From positions 21,308-85,307 of the forward strand of contig CACYCS010000018.1 of the NCBI GenBank assembly GCA_902773005.1: a DNA stretch of 64,000 bases. Reading direction: 5' to 3'. The notes under the pieces are model-generated. The model saw nothing but the letters and a program-made list of their open reading frames with translations. It did no database searches and was not told the origin of the DNA. Position 1 is the first letter of the stretch. Each line of letters starts with the position of its first letter. Below, in pieces: positions 9,501-17,038 of this stretch. Position numbers and translations under genes: made by a program. This DNA is from an uncultured Erysipelotrichaceae bacterium (GTDB lineage: Bacteria > Bacillota_I > Bacilli_A > RFN20 > CAG-826).

Positions 9501-10454
9501 GATTCGCATCGTCTTGTAAGGTGGCAAAAACAAATCCTCGGGGTCGGTCTTTTTCCGCCTGCGGGGTTTCATGAATTCCGGATTGTTCTCGCCAAAGGAA
9601 TTGCAGGCAGATATGAATTCGGCGCCTTCAAGATCTAGTAGCGGCAATATCTTCTCAAGAAGAGCATTCGCGACTTCATCGGCGAAGGAAATGGTTTTGA
9701 TATCCTGCGCCCAAGGAATGGGATCCTCATAGGCGGCTTTGGCCAAATCATATGAGATTGACTCGGTGTCCGCGAAATCGTGATGGCGTTCTAGGAAATA
9801 GGCGTCGCGGATTGCTTTGACGATGTCTTTCTTCGCGCGAATGACGAACTCGTGAAGGATCTTTTCGCAGAAGTCATTGGACAAATAACGTTCCGCGTAA
9901 TTCTCGATGAAGTCCTTTCTCTTGCTCGGGGTGAGCCCATTTAGGAACTTCGTGATGGCCAGGACATCCTTTTTGAGATTTGAGTCATCCTGGAAATCGA
10001 TTTTCTTTAGAGTGCTTAGAACGCGTTCGCGCTGAACGGGATCGGCATAATATTTCTCGAGTAGCTCGTCGAGGAAGGCTAGCTTCTTCGCGTCGAGAAT
10101 CGAATCGTTTGCAACGCTGATGCGACTAGCGATTCCCAATGCCCCCGCGTTTGTCGAGACGAGGTATTGCGAGAAGGAGTCGAATGTCTGAACGTGGGCA
10201 GAAAGCATTTCCTGCGCCTTCGAATTCCCGCCGAAAGCCCTGACGATTCTTTCTTTCATCTCATGGGCGGCGTTATTGGTGAAAGTCAAAACGAGGAGCT
10301 CGCTTGGCTTGATGGCTCCGGTGTTTACGAGTTCAAAGACCTTCTTCGTCAAAGTCTTGGTCTTACCAGAACCCGCCCCTGCCGAAATGATCACATCAAT
10401 ATCGGGAGAGGTTTCGATGGCAAGCGATTGCTGCGCGTTGAATCCCTCGATCAT
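6534..10454 (-). CDS. addA: AddA, ATP-dependent helicase/nuclease subunit A
   Basis: 1306 residues, close to the Bacillus AddA length. With AddB it forms the double-strand-break resection enzyme that replaces RecBCD in Bacilli. Visible motifs are Walker A SAGAGSGKT (K31), the UvrD-type Walker B VDEYQDT, motif Ia/III regions, a motif VI FYVALTRAENAIYLVG, and a C-terminal PD-(D/E)xK nuclease core (GYIDLLVVKGDIYWIIDYKTS). There is an acidic, serine-rich stretch around residue 1040 that may be a linker. The start ATG overlaps the addB stop by four bases, so translation is coupled. The stop codon region lies inside the 3' end of the convergent glycerate kinase gene (42 bases shared). Confidence 0.93.
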   Translation of the reverse strand: MIEGFNAQQSLAIETSPDIDVIISAGAGSGKTKTLTKKVFELVNTGAIKPSELLVLTFTNNAAHEMKERIVRAFGGNSKAQEMLSAHVQTFDSFSQYLVSTNAGALGIASRISVANDSILDAKKLAFLDELLEKYYADPVQRERVLSTLKKIDFQDDSNLKKDVLAITKFLNGLTPSKRKDFIENYAERYLSNDFCEKILHEFVIRAKKDIVKAIRDAYFLERHHDFADTESISYDLAKAAYEDPIPWAQDIKTISFADEVANALLEKILPLLDLEGAEFISACNSFGENNPEFMKPRRRKKTDPEDLFLPPYKTMRILFATVNCTLGYLKPINSEAPLQTGLEFKDDILLLLELAQKLEGKLWDYKRATNSFTFSDISTMALSLLTDPKHAEVAKSIRGRFNFIMVDEYQDTNDFQEQFIDALSAPRDDGTRAHLFFVGDAKQSIYAFRNSNVALFRKRQSDYASGDGHLVIPMNTNYRSCPQLLHDINYIFKSYMRLDHGGIDFMEPAEQLDYDQTVNLYGKPYDNAGIYRIHSMSEEKDDGVPSMEWECAAIIADIRKKVADGHLVYDRDFKGPRPCKYGDFLILMRKKAQFSYYRERFQEEGIPLNSEIQVSLRDISPVILMQSLSSIISAKLNNDPADIKHLFASIARSYAYRYEDRVIFALCMDDALLNDDPLMRQIDEFAASHADSQFEEIFLDMVDEFHVVSDLYLVGNVQDSIAKIDSLHSLALSLSSMGEGIREFAKLFRDLNKYNLDISSDDANKSDNAVTLMSIHGSKGLEQKIVYMPESVNCMASGSNIGKPDMDISEEYGILLPDYSIRREEGQLYADDHSIYSLPYLAYINSNLEQVDLDEHVRLFYVALTRAENAIYLVGDDMKKREDLYEMLRFVPFYETIDPQFAELLRQRSPSTKASIDAYSDMVRIKKGMSLFEKKPATLPQMDFEVREELTRFYFGPVLDEKMEQSKDTLRISSCSYYLDKVPGADDDLIARFVSHFYFGNPNIFNLEELNAYIASIAPTEAASVDESSEDAEASSEEKSKRIKPYTSERLSQVRQALIDRNVDFFGIALTAEERNKDASGAAIRKLAKRALPSLAFAFDGYKKIFSVSYESDEYSDRHYAFDYFRSTQKSMGAQPVIPNVRVDDSEIEFPVLSRKKASKSLSSEDEEALRPILERGELLHRYMEIVDLKSKDTSFIADPSDRALIDAALKMECFQDLEGADIYKEYGYFDTELNNQGYIDLLVVKGDIYWIIDYKTSHIEDLEYDNQLKNYARNVMRLFNINKDKVKMTLVSLMQGKSRDIAQE

Positions 10455-12871
10455 AATTCTTCTTCCTCCGCTAGGCTGAATTTCTTTTCCACCTCGTCAT
10501 AGTAGCTCACCAGATCCTTGACTAGGACGCGATAGCAAACGTCCCGATAGCCGCAATACGAACACACGGGTTGGCCATATCTGCTAGTGGGCGAAATGAA
10601 TGTCGGCGCGATGGGGAAATGCCCGCTTTTGATTTTTTGGATGGTTTCGACCATGGATTTTTTGGCATCACTCACGACATCCTTGATCGTATATTTGATT
10701 TCGCCTTCCCCGAGTATTGATGAATCCAAGTCCTCGAAGCCATATTTGAAGCTTAGGAAATCACCGCCCGTGGATCTCAGCTCGCCATATTTATTGAACG
10801 CGGTTTTGTCAATGGAGTTCGCGTAATCGGGATCCATCGACAAAGCGCCTTGCAGTTTGCTTCCTTTGATTAGGTTATTTTCCGATACGACGCCGTCGCG
10901 AACTAGCGCGGCTTTGGGCGTCTTGAAATAGATATGCTGGATTCCAAACCCTGCGATATGCGCTCCTTTGGCAAGGTGAGCATTCTCGGATTGTTGAATC
11001 GCCCAATAATAAAGCGGGAGCTGGGTGGATTTCCCAAGGAACACCTCATACGGGTTGAAGGTTTCGCTGCCGGTTTTGTAGTCGAGGATCGTGCAATATT
11101 TTCCTTTGTCTCCCTTGGTGATCACGATTTTGTCGATGATGCCCGAGAAGGGATAGGAAAGCCCGTTTTCATCGCTAAGGTAGAACTGCACTCTCTGCTC
11201 CGCGTCATCCTCGTTTTCCACGATTGTCGCGGATTCGGTCCACCGCTTCAAAATCGGCACGGTGTAGGAAAGCCAATACTTAGCAAGGCGAAGCAGCGTC
11301 TCATATCGTTCGGTGAATGGGGCGGATTGTTTTTGGAGATATTGCTTGAAGGCATCTTCCGCTTCAAGGAAGGACGTTTCGAAATCAAAGTCCTTGTGGT
11401 AGAGGCGTTCGAATAGCTTATGCGTCGCGGAACCGAATGCGCGCTTATAGAAATCGCTATCCCCTTGCTCGGGAAGCATCTTGCCCATCAGGTAGCGGAA
11501 GGGACAATTGATGTAAGTTTCAAGATTGGTCACAGACCATACCTTGTCTTCGGGATAAAGTGGGCGGTCGATTCCTTTGAAGGAATGATCATAGGACATG
11601 ATCTTCCCATGGGGAGCATGGTAGAACTGACGGTCGAGGCAATCCGCCTGGAAAAGCAATTCGGCAGCGCTTGTGTAAACGCCATCCGGATTATCGGCGA
11701 TCTTGACGATCTTCTTCTTGTCCCAATGGAGCTCGGCGATGAATTGCGATGCGTAAATCGCGTCCTTCAAGTGGCTCCCGACGCGAGAGAGAAATGGAAA
11801 ATCCGTGAAGGACAGGTAGTCGAATTTGAGTTGGCGGTCCATCGAAGTGAGCGAATAGCTAGGGTTGCCGCCGATCTCGACGATCCGCGCGTCCGGATAG
11901 GCATTCTTGTCGTCGAATTCGCGATAGAAATCGCCAAACTGGAAATCGAGGATATAGGTGAGCCGCCCTGGCGTGATTGCGAAATCAGTGACGATGGGAA
12001 CGCCTTTCCGTTCCGCTTCTTCTTTCACGCTGCAGGAATCAAGGATCTCCAAAAGGTTCGCGTAGGCAAAATCGAAGTCGAAGTAAGCAAGTTCATAGCT
12101 ATCGATCAAGCGGCGCAACTCTGTTCTAGCTGGGTCATCCGCGGGCTCAAGGGCAAAGGATTTCGATTTGAAGATCGTTTGCAGGTCCTTTTTCACGGAA
12201 TTGAAGGTCAATAGTTTCCTGCGGGAATCGCGGTAATAAGGAATCCCGAATATCGGGGCGAGCAATTTGATATACATGAAATCCGCATCGTCTTTGACGT
12301 GGATCGCGATGCGGTTACTGAGGCTCGGGTCATCCAATAAACGCTTCCTGATATCGGAAAACACATACATGTATTGCGCGAATTTGTTCGGGAAGAGATA
12401 TACAGGGGGCATGACGCGCAGGTCTTTTGCACTCGAGAGATCAAAGAGTTCATCCGCATCCGAATAGGCGATTCCTTTGCGGTTTAAGAACTCGCGAAGC
12501 TCATAATTGTCGTTCAGGCGGAACAAGCGGACATCCATCGACGAGATTTCCGCCATGCCCAAAGGATCGCGGAAAAGGTATTTTCCTTTTTCGAGTTCTT
12601 GCTCGAGTTCATCAAGGAACGGCTCAACACCGGGCTTTCTGACGCGCAGGATATTCAGATACTTCTTGGCACGGCTATAGGAAATTCCTTTTCGAAGCAA
12701 AAGAGGGATAGGGTCTTTCGCGAACGAATAAGTCGCTAAATCCAGTAACCCATTTTCATCGATCAGCTTGAAATTAAGTCGCGGATTCTTTTCCTTGGCT
12801 CGGTAAAGCAAAGGAAAGTATTCCCTTCGCGCGACGATAAGTGTTTTCTTTTCTGCATTAAACATTTGCAT
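10451..12871 (-). CDS. addB: AddB-like nuclease subunit, compact form
   Basis: 806 residues, much shorter than the roughly 1150 of Bacillus AddB. The nuclease half is intact: a PD-(D/E)xK core (FSGIIDKIVITKGD then ILDYKTG) and the four cysteines of the AddB iron-sulfur cluster, one in NCPFRYLMG (about residue 460) and three in CSYCGYRDVC near residue 775. The N-terminus lacks the GxSGxGKT Walker A motif that Bacillus AddB has, so this subunit probably does not hydrolyse ATP. It leads the addB-addA operon. A TATAAT hexamer ends nine bases before the start, leaving a leader of only two or three bases. Identity rests on operon context and nuclease/cysteine motifs. Confidence 0.88.
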   Translation of the reverse strand: MQMFNAEKKTLIVARREYFPLLYRAKEKNPRLNFKLIDENGLLDLATYSFAKDPIPLLLRKGISYSRAKKYLNILRVRKPGVEPFLDELEQELEKGKYLFRDPLGMAEISSMDVRLFRLNDNYELREFLNRKGIAYSDADELFDLSSAKDLRVMPPVYLFPNKFAQYMYVFSDIRKRLLDDPSLSNRIAIHVKDDADFMYIKLLAPIFGIPYYRDSRRKLLTFNSVKKDLQTIFKSKSFALEPADDPARTELRRLIDSYELAYFDFDFAYANLLEILDSCSVKEEAERKGVPIVTDFAITPGRLTYILDFQFGDFYREFDDKNAYPDARIVEIGGNPSYSLTSMDRQLKFDYLSFTDFPFLSRVGSHLKDAIYASQFIAELHWDKKKIVKIADNPDGVYTSAAELLFQADCLDRQFYHAPHGKIMSYDHSFKGIDRPLYPEDKVWSVTNLETYINCPFRYLMGKMLPEQGDSDFYKRAFGSATHKLFERLYHKDFDFETSFLEAEDAFKQYLQKQSAPFTERYETLLRLAKYWLSYTVPILKRWTESATIVENEDDAEQRVQFYLSDENGLSYPFSGIIDKIVITKGDKGKYCTILDYKTGSETFNPYEVFLGKSTQLPLYYWAIQQSENAHLAKGAHIAGFGIQHIYFKTPKAALVRDGVVSENNLIKGSKLQGALSMDPDYANSIDKTAFNKYGELRSTGGDFLSFKYGFEDLDSSILGEGEIKYTIKDVVSDAKKSMVETIQKIKSGHFPIAPTFISPTSRYGQPVCSYCGYRDVCYRVLVKDLVSYYDEVEKKFSLAEEEEL

Positions 12872-12880
12872 AGTGGCATT

Positions 12881-12886
12881 ATTATA
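12881..12886 (-). promoter_or_regulatory. -10 box of addB promoter, near-leaderless
   Basis: Perfect TATAAT on the minus strand, nine bases before the ATG at 12871. Confidence 0.5.
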
Positions 12887-12902
12887 TTACGCAGAGGAGC
12901 AA

Positions 12903-12924
12903 AGACGTCAGTGGCCTAACGTCT
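12903..12924. promoter_or_regulatory. Inverted repeat upstream of msrA
   Basis: AGACGT and ACGTCT arms separated by ten bases, ending 12 bases before the msrA start. It could be an operator or a leader hairpin; short, so it may be chance. Confidence 0.25.
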
Positions 12925-12936
12925 GGGAAATGTGCA

Positions 12937-13428
12937 ATGAAACGGACAATATATCTTGCAGGTGGATGCTTTTGGGGAGTCGAAGAATATTTCTCTAGGC
13001 TAAAAGGAACGATTGCCACGGAAGTTGGCTATGCAAATGGAACAACAGAGAATCCCACCTATGAAGATCTTAAGCAAGGGCGTGCGGACCACGCAGAGAC
13101 GCTTCGTCTTGATTATGACGATGCGGTTCTGCCCCTAGAGAAAATCGTCGAGCACTTCCTTCGCTTCGTCGACCCCCATAGCGTCGATAAGCAAGGCCAT
13201 GACGTTGGCCACCAATATCGTTCCGGGATCTATTCCAATGACGAAGATGAGCGCGAACTCATTGCCAATCTATTGAAGGCCAAGGTGGGCGAAAACCACA
13301 AAATCGCGGTCACGCCCCTGCTCAATTTCTATGAAGCGGAAGAATATCACCAAGATTACCTAAAGAAAAATCCACACGGCTATTGCCATGTGAACCTTTC
13401 TCTTATCCAGCCTAACGAGGCCAAGTGA
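12937..13428 (+). CDS. msrA: Peptide methionine-S-sulfoxide reductase MsrA
   Basis: 163 residues, the compact MsrA domain without an MsrB fusion. It reduces methionine-S-sulfoxide in proteins and free form, in the cytoplasm. The catalytic motif GCFWG is at residues 10-14 with Cys11 as the nucleophile, followed by the conserved EVGYANG, NPTYEDL and DHAE blocks and FWxxxDP-like FLRFVDPHSVDKQGHDVGHQYRS. A resolving cysteine is probably Cys156 region (GYCHVNL). The gene is single, divergent from addB and convergent (no gap) with the ABC transporter gene. GGGAAA lies ten bases before the ATG. Confidence 0.95.
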   Translation: MKRTIYLAGGCFWGVEEYFSRLKGTIATEVGYANGTTENPTYEDLKQGRADHAETLRLDYDDAVLPLEKIVEHFLRFVDPHSVDKQGHDVGHQYRSGIYSNDEDERELIANLLKAKVGENHKIAVTPLLNFYEAEEYHQDYLKKNPHGYCHVNLSLIQPNEAK

Positions 13429-16146
13429 TCATTCGGTGCGAAGGGCCACGACCGGGTCTTTGGATGCCGCGCTTGAAGCAGGCATGAGTCCGGAGATCGC
13501 CGTAAGGCCAATCGAGATCAATATGATGATGAGGGCCGTTGGGATTGTGAGGTCGGCGATCATCGCAATGTCGAAGAGGGCACTGATGATCGAATTCAGG
13601 ATTAGCTCCAGCAAATAGGTAACGATCACGCCAAATAGGCCAGATGCAAATCCAATGATCCCCGTCTCGGCATTGAATAGCGCCGATACGTCGCTTTTTC
13701 GTCCACCCATCGCACGGATGACGCCAATCTCCTTGATGCGTTCCATAACCGAAACGTAGGTGATGACGGCGATCATGACGACGGATACGACGAGCGAGAG
13801 CGAGGTGAAGACGATGAGCGAGGTGGTGACGATGTCGATCATCGAATTGATGATGGTGAGAATGATCGTGAGGTTATCGGTGTATTTGACTTCATCCCTT
13901 TCGTAATCGATGGTCTTTTCTTCTCCGGTGGAATCCGTGATGGTAAGAGGGCCTTCTTTGTTCCAACCATCGAGATAGGAAGTGACCTTGTCTTTCGTAT
14001 CGAAATCCTTTGGATAGATCGAAATCGAATTCGGAAGTTCCCCTCCGCCAGAAGCGCGCAGCGTATAGGTCGCGGCATCCATCGAAGACCCACCGCCGAA
14101 GAAGCTCGAGATCAAAGACTGGAATCCGGTTTCCCTGCTTCCGAAAGGCACGACCGCATGGCTGCGGTTCCCTTGATAGACGATATCCACATCATAGGTG
14201 ATGCCGCGAACAAGAGTCGGTACGGTAGCGCCTTCGTCGTAAAGGACTTGAGAGGCGATCGCTTTGTCCTGCGTCGAATCAATGTACTGGTAGATTTCAG
14301 AAGCCATGTTGTCCGCGATGAACCTGCGGGTAAAGGCGGTCGTGTAATAGATGCCGTCGTCAAGGCACCCGTATTTCACATTGCTTTTCGGCCGGAGGAT
14401 GCCACTGACCTTCATCTTGAGACCATTGGTCCAGGTATCTTTGGCAATCGGACGGTATTCGAAGGGACGGGTCGCGCCGAATGAGGTCTTTTTGAAGATC
14501 GTGTCATTCGGATAATAGAAGTATTCCTTGTTCAGAATGTCATCGATCGCGATCGCCTGCTGATTCTGCCATCTCTCATCATCGTAATAATCCTTATCGT
14601 CGATGAAGCGATAGATGGCGTTCAAGAAGTTCGACTGCGAGTAGAACCCTAAGCCAGTCAGGGTGAAGTCGTTCATCGTGCCGTTGTTGTTCAGAACTAG
14701 CAGCAGCTCGGATTCGTTTTGAGGATAATGCCCAGCGACGACGTCATACTGTTCTAGGATATAGTCTTGCGAATCCATGAGTTGGGCAAAGGTACCGGCA
14801 TATCCTTCGATCTGCGAGGCGAAAGAGCCGTAATCGGTCTGCTTCACGATCTGCCCGCAGACATTGACAAGAGAAGAAAGGGAATAGTTCACTTCCTTCT
14901 CGATCGGATTATCCGAATCGTCGAGATCATCGACGGTTACCGCGGTATAAACGTTATTTTTCGGGGAGATGCCATAGCGCATATTGATCCCAGAAATCCA
15001 TTCATCAGGCAAAGAATTCACGAAATCGACGTAATCCTGGGTGATGGTGTTCGTGATCTGCGAATTTGTCGCAAGGTCGGTCTGATCAATCAATTGCTTG
15101 ATGACGAATTCGACGTCGATCTTGCCATCGTGGACGCCGTTTAAAACCGTGCGATTGACGGTCATGGTATCCATCGATTCGATGATGCTAGCGATATCGA
15201 ACGCGCTCTCCGATACTTTGATCGGGTTGCCGGAAATGAGGTCGGTCTGAATGGAATTGATATAGCCGTGGACGCCATTGCTCACCGCAAGGACCGCCGA
15301 GGTGCCAACGATGCCGATGCTCGAGGCGACGATGACGAGGGCCGTCCTCTTTCTCTTCGACCACAGGTTCTTGGCAGATAGCTTGAAGGCAGTCCAGAAT
15401 GACATCTTGGCCTTCTTGTTCTCCTCTTTCTTCGGAAGGTTCGCAACCTCTTCCGCCTCGCTTTCCGCGGAGTACGGATTTGAGTCATCGATAACTAAGC
15501 CATCCTGTAATTTGATGATACGGGTCGCGTATTTTTCCGCAAGATCCGGGTTATGGGTAACCATGATGACGAGTTTTTCGCGGGCGATTTCCTTGATGAG
15601 GTCCATGATCTGAACGCTCGTCACGGAGTCAAGCGCGCCGGTTGGCTCATCGGCCAAAAGGATCGAGGGTTCATTGACCAAAGCACGCGCGATGGCAACC
15701 CTCTGGCATTGTCCGCCGGAAAGCTGGTTCGGCATCTTCTTGTAGAGGTCTTTAAGCCCCACGTTATCGAGTGCCTTCTTGGCGCGTTCTTCGCGCTCCT
15801 TCTTCCCGACGCCGCCGATCGTCAAGGCCAGTTCGACGTTGCGGAGGATATTCTGGTGCGGGATCAGGTTATACGACTGGAAGATAAAGCCGATCTCGTG
15901 GTTGCGGTAAACGTCCCAATCGTGACCTCTGAATTCCTTGGTGGAGCGCCCGGCGATGACAAGATCGCCCTCGGTGTAGTGATCAAGTCCGCCGACAATG
16001 TTCAATAATGTCGTCTTGCCACATCCCGAAGGACCTAAGATGCAGACGAATTCGCCTTTTCGGAAATTGATTGAGACGCCCTTAAGCGCGTGAACTTCGT
16101 TGTCCGCGGTCTTATATACCTTTGTGATGTTATCTAATTTAAGCAT
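13429..16146 (-). CDS. MacB/LolD-type ABC exporter, ATPase fused to FtsX-like permease
   Basis: 905 residues. Residues 1-225 are a full ABC ATPase of the MacB/LolD type: Walker [11 protein letters not shown]-loop, signature LSGGQCQR, Walker [14 protein letters not shown] and H-loop MVTHN. The remainder has one membrane segment near residue 270, a large outside domain of about 450 residues and three C-terminal membrane segments with the FtsX-type [15 protein letters not shown] motif. Such exporters move peptides, antimicrobials or lipoproteins, or work mechanically. An in-frame start 60 bases upstream exists, but the ATG at 16146 has GGGAG nine bases upstream, matches the family start, and overlaps the regulator gene by eight bases. 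Cotranscribed with the MarR gene, so it is likely under its control. Confidence 0.9.
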   Translation of the reverse strand: MLKLDNITKVYKTADNEVHALKGVSINFRKGEFVCILGPSGCGKTTLLNIVGGLDHYTEGDLVIAGRSTKEFRGHDWDVYRNHEIGFIFQSYNLIPHQNILRNVELALTIGGVGKKEREERAKKALDNVGLKDLYKKMPNQLSGGQCQRVAIARALVNEPSILLADEPTGALDSVTSVQIMDLIKEIAREKLVIMVTHNPDLAEKYATRIIKLQDGLVIDDSNPYSAESEAEEVANLPKKEENKKAKMSFWTAFKLSAKNLWSKRKRTALVIVASSIGIVGTSAVLAVSNGVHGYINSIQTDLISGNPIKVSESAFDIASIIESMDTMTVNRTVLNGVHDGKIDVEFVIKQLIDQTDLATNSQITNTITQDYVDFVNSLPDEWISGINMRYGISPKNNVYTAVTVDDLDDSDNPIEKEVNYSLSSLVNVCGQIVKQTDYGSFASQIEGYAGTFAQLMDSQDYILEQYDVVAGHYPQNESELLLVLNNNGTMNDFTLTGLGFYSQSNFLNAIYRFIDDKDYYDDERWQNQQAIAIDDILNKEYFYYPNDTIFKKTSFGATRPFEYRPIAKDTWTNGLKMKVSGILRPKSNVKYGCLDDGIYYTTAFTRRFIADNMASEIYQYIDSTQDKAIASQVLYDEGATVPTLVRGITYDVDIVYQGNRSHAVVPFGSRETGFQSLISSFFGGGSSMDAATYTLRASGGGELPNSISIYPKDFDTKDKVTSYLDGWNKEGPLTITDSTGEEKTIDYERDEVKYTDNLTIILTIINSMIDIVTTSLIVFTSLSLVVSVVMIAVITYVSVMERIKEIGVIRAMGGRKSDVSALFNAETGIIGFASGLFGVIVTYLLELILNSIISALFDIAMIADLTIPTALIIILISIGLTAISGLMPASSAASKDPVVALRTE

Positions 16147-16570
16147 TGGCTTCTCCCTTCTCCTGCCGAAGTTGCAGGAACTTCCTGGTGAGGCAGAGCA
16201 CTTCACACAGTTTGCCGAAGTTCTCTTCGCCTAGATAATTCCGATAGTCGTCTATGAATTCCGTCCATTTCTTGCGTGAGGATTCATAGAACTCCTCCCC
16301 TTTTTCTGTGACCTCGATGTAGCAGATGCGCTTATCGGAGGGGTCGTCAATTCGTCGGATGAGCCCTTCCTCCTCAAGCCGCTTGGCAAGATTTGAGCAT
16401 CTTGCAAGCGAGATATGCAGCGTTTTCGATATTTGGCCTAGCGGAGCTTTTCCGTTAAAGGATCGAGCTACGAGCAAAAACGGGAACTTGCCTTTTCCGA
16501 TTTGGGGAACGCACTGTTCGATCCCTTGGAATGTCGCGGACATGCAGTCCGTGATCTCTACGTAATCCAT
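16139..16570 (-). CDS. MarR-family transcriptional regulator
   Basis: 143 residues, typical MarR length, with a winged helix-turn-helix in the middle (LGQISKTLHISLARCSNLAKRLEEEGLIRRIDDPSDKR and the wing CYIEVTEKG). The N- and C-terminal helices would make the dimer interface. MarR proteins usually repress their own operon and release DNA when a small ligand binds. It is the first gene of a two-gene unit with the ABC exporter, and a perfect 7-base inverted repeat overlaps its -10 box. Regulation of the exporter by a substrate is therefore likely; the ligand cannot be told. Confidence 0.9.
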   Translation of the reverse strand: MDYVEITDCMSATFQGIEQCVPQIGKGKFPFLLVARSFNGKAPLGQISKTLHISLARCSNLAKRLEEEGLIRRIDDPSDKRICYIEVTEKGEEFYESSRKKWTEFIDDYRNYLGEENFGKLCEVLCLTRKFLQLRQEKGEANA

Positions 16571-16573
16571 GAA

Positions 16574-16607
16574 ACTTAACCCTAGAAACTTTCCAGCGTT
16601 AAGTATA
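16574..16607 (-). promoter_or_regulatory. Promoter and probable operator of the MarR-ABC operon
   Basis: Perfect inverted repeat ACTTAAC / GTTAAGT (16574-16580 and 16598-16604, 17 bases apart). Its outer arm overlaps the minus-strand -10 TATACT (16607-16602), with a weak -35 TTGCGC 16 bases further up. A dimer bound here would block transcription start, as expected for MarR autorepression. Confidence 0.6.
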
Positions 16608-16672
16608 GAACCCCTATAGCCTTGCGCAAGCGGTTTGCACGCACGCTTCCATGAAAACGCTTACAGGAGGAA

Positions 16673-16701
16673 TTGAGCTTGTTCACCCGCTCGATTAAAA
16701 T
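16673..16701 (+). promoter_or_regulatory. Leaderless promoter of the MazG-like gene
   Basis: -35 TTGAGC at 16673-16678, 17-base spacer, -10 TAAAAT at 16696-16701, then seven bases to the ATG at 16709. An AGGAGG at 16665-16670 lies upstream of this promoter and would not be in the RNA. Confidence 0.6.
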
Positions 16702-16708
16702 TCATTCC

Positions 16709-17038
16709 ATGAACCAAGAAGTAATGCAAAGAATCCGCAAATTCACCGCTGACCGCGATTGGGAACAGTTCCATACCAGCTGCAACCTCGCCAAGTCCAT
16801 CGTCATTGAAGCAGCCGAGCTCCTCGAGGTGTTCCAATGGTCTGACAAAGAAAGAAGCAAGGAAAAGGTCGAGGAAGAGCTCGCCGATGTGCTCTCCTAC
16901 TGCTACATGCTCGCCGATGCCTATGGCTTGGACGTTGACGAAATCGTCATGCGCAAGATGGCCAAAAACGAAGAAAAATATCCAGCGGACATTTTTCGCG
17001 GCTCAAGCAAAAAGTACAACGAAATCAAATCGAAGTGA
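16709..17038 (+). CDS. MazG-like nucleotide pyrophosphohydrolase
   Basis: 109 residues, the size of the single-domain MazG-like (RS21-C6/dCTPase-type) enzymes that cleave (d)NTPs to monophosphates, often cleaning the nucleotide pool. The metal site is visible: EAAELLEVFQW (ExxE) followed by EEELADVLSYCYMLAD (ExxD), and the leading DRDWEQFHTSCNLAKSI is characteristic. I place the start at 16709 from the leaderless promoter; upstream TTG codons at 16673 and 16679 are in frame, and the second has AGGAGG eight bases before it, so a 12- or 10-residue longer product is possible. The gene is convergent with the large membrane protein gene, with no gap. Confidence 0.85.
   Translation: MNQEVMQRIRKFTADRDWEQFHTSCNLAKSIVIEAAELLEVFQWSDKERSKEKVEEELADVLSYCYMLADAYGLDVDEIVMRKMAKNEEKYPADIFRGSSKKYNEIKSK

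Noticed and set aside
11420..12214. 264-codon frame antisense to addB
   Set aside because: Shadow of a gene with clear nuclease and cysteine motifs.
16665..16681. AGGAGG with TTG start for the MazG-like gene
   Set aside because: The strong Shine-Dalgarno string lies upstream of the -35 box of the best promoter, so it should not be in the RNA; kept as an alternative in the gene entry.
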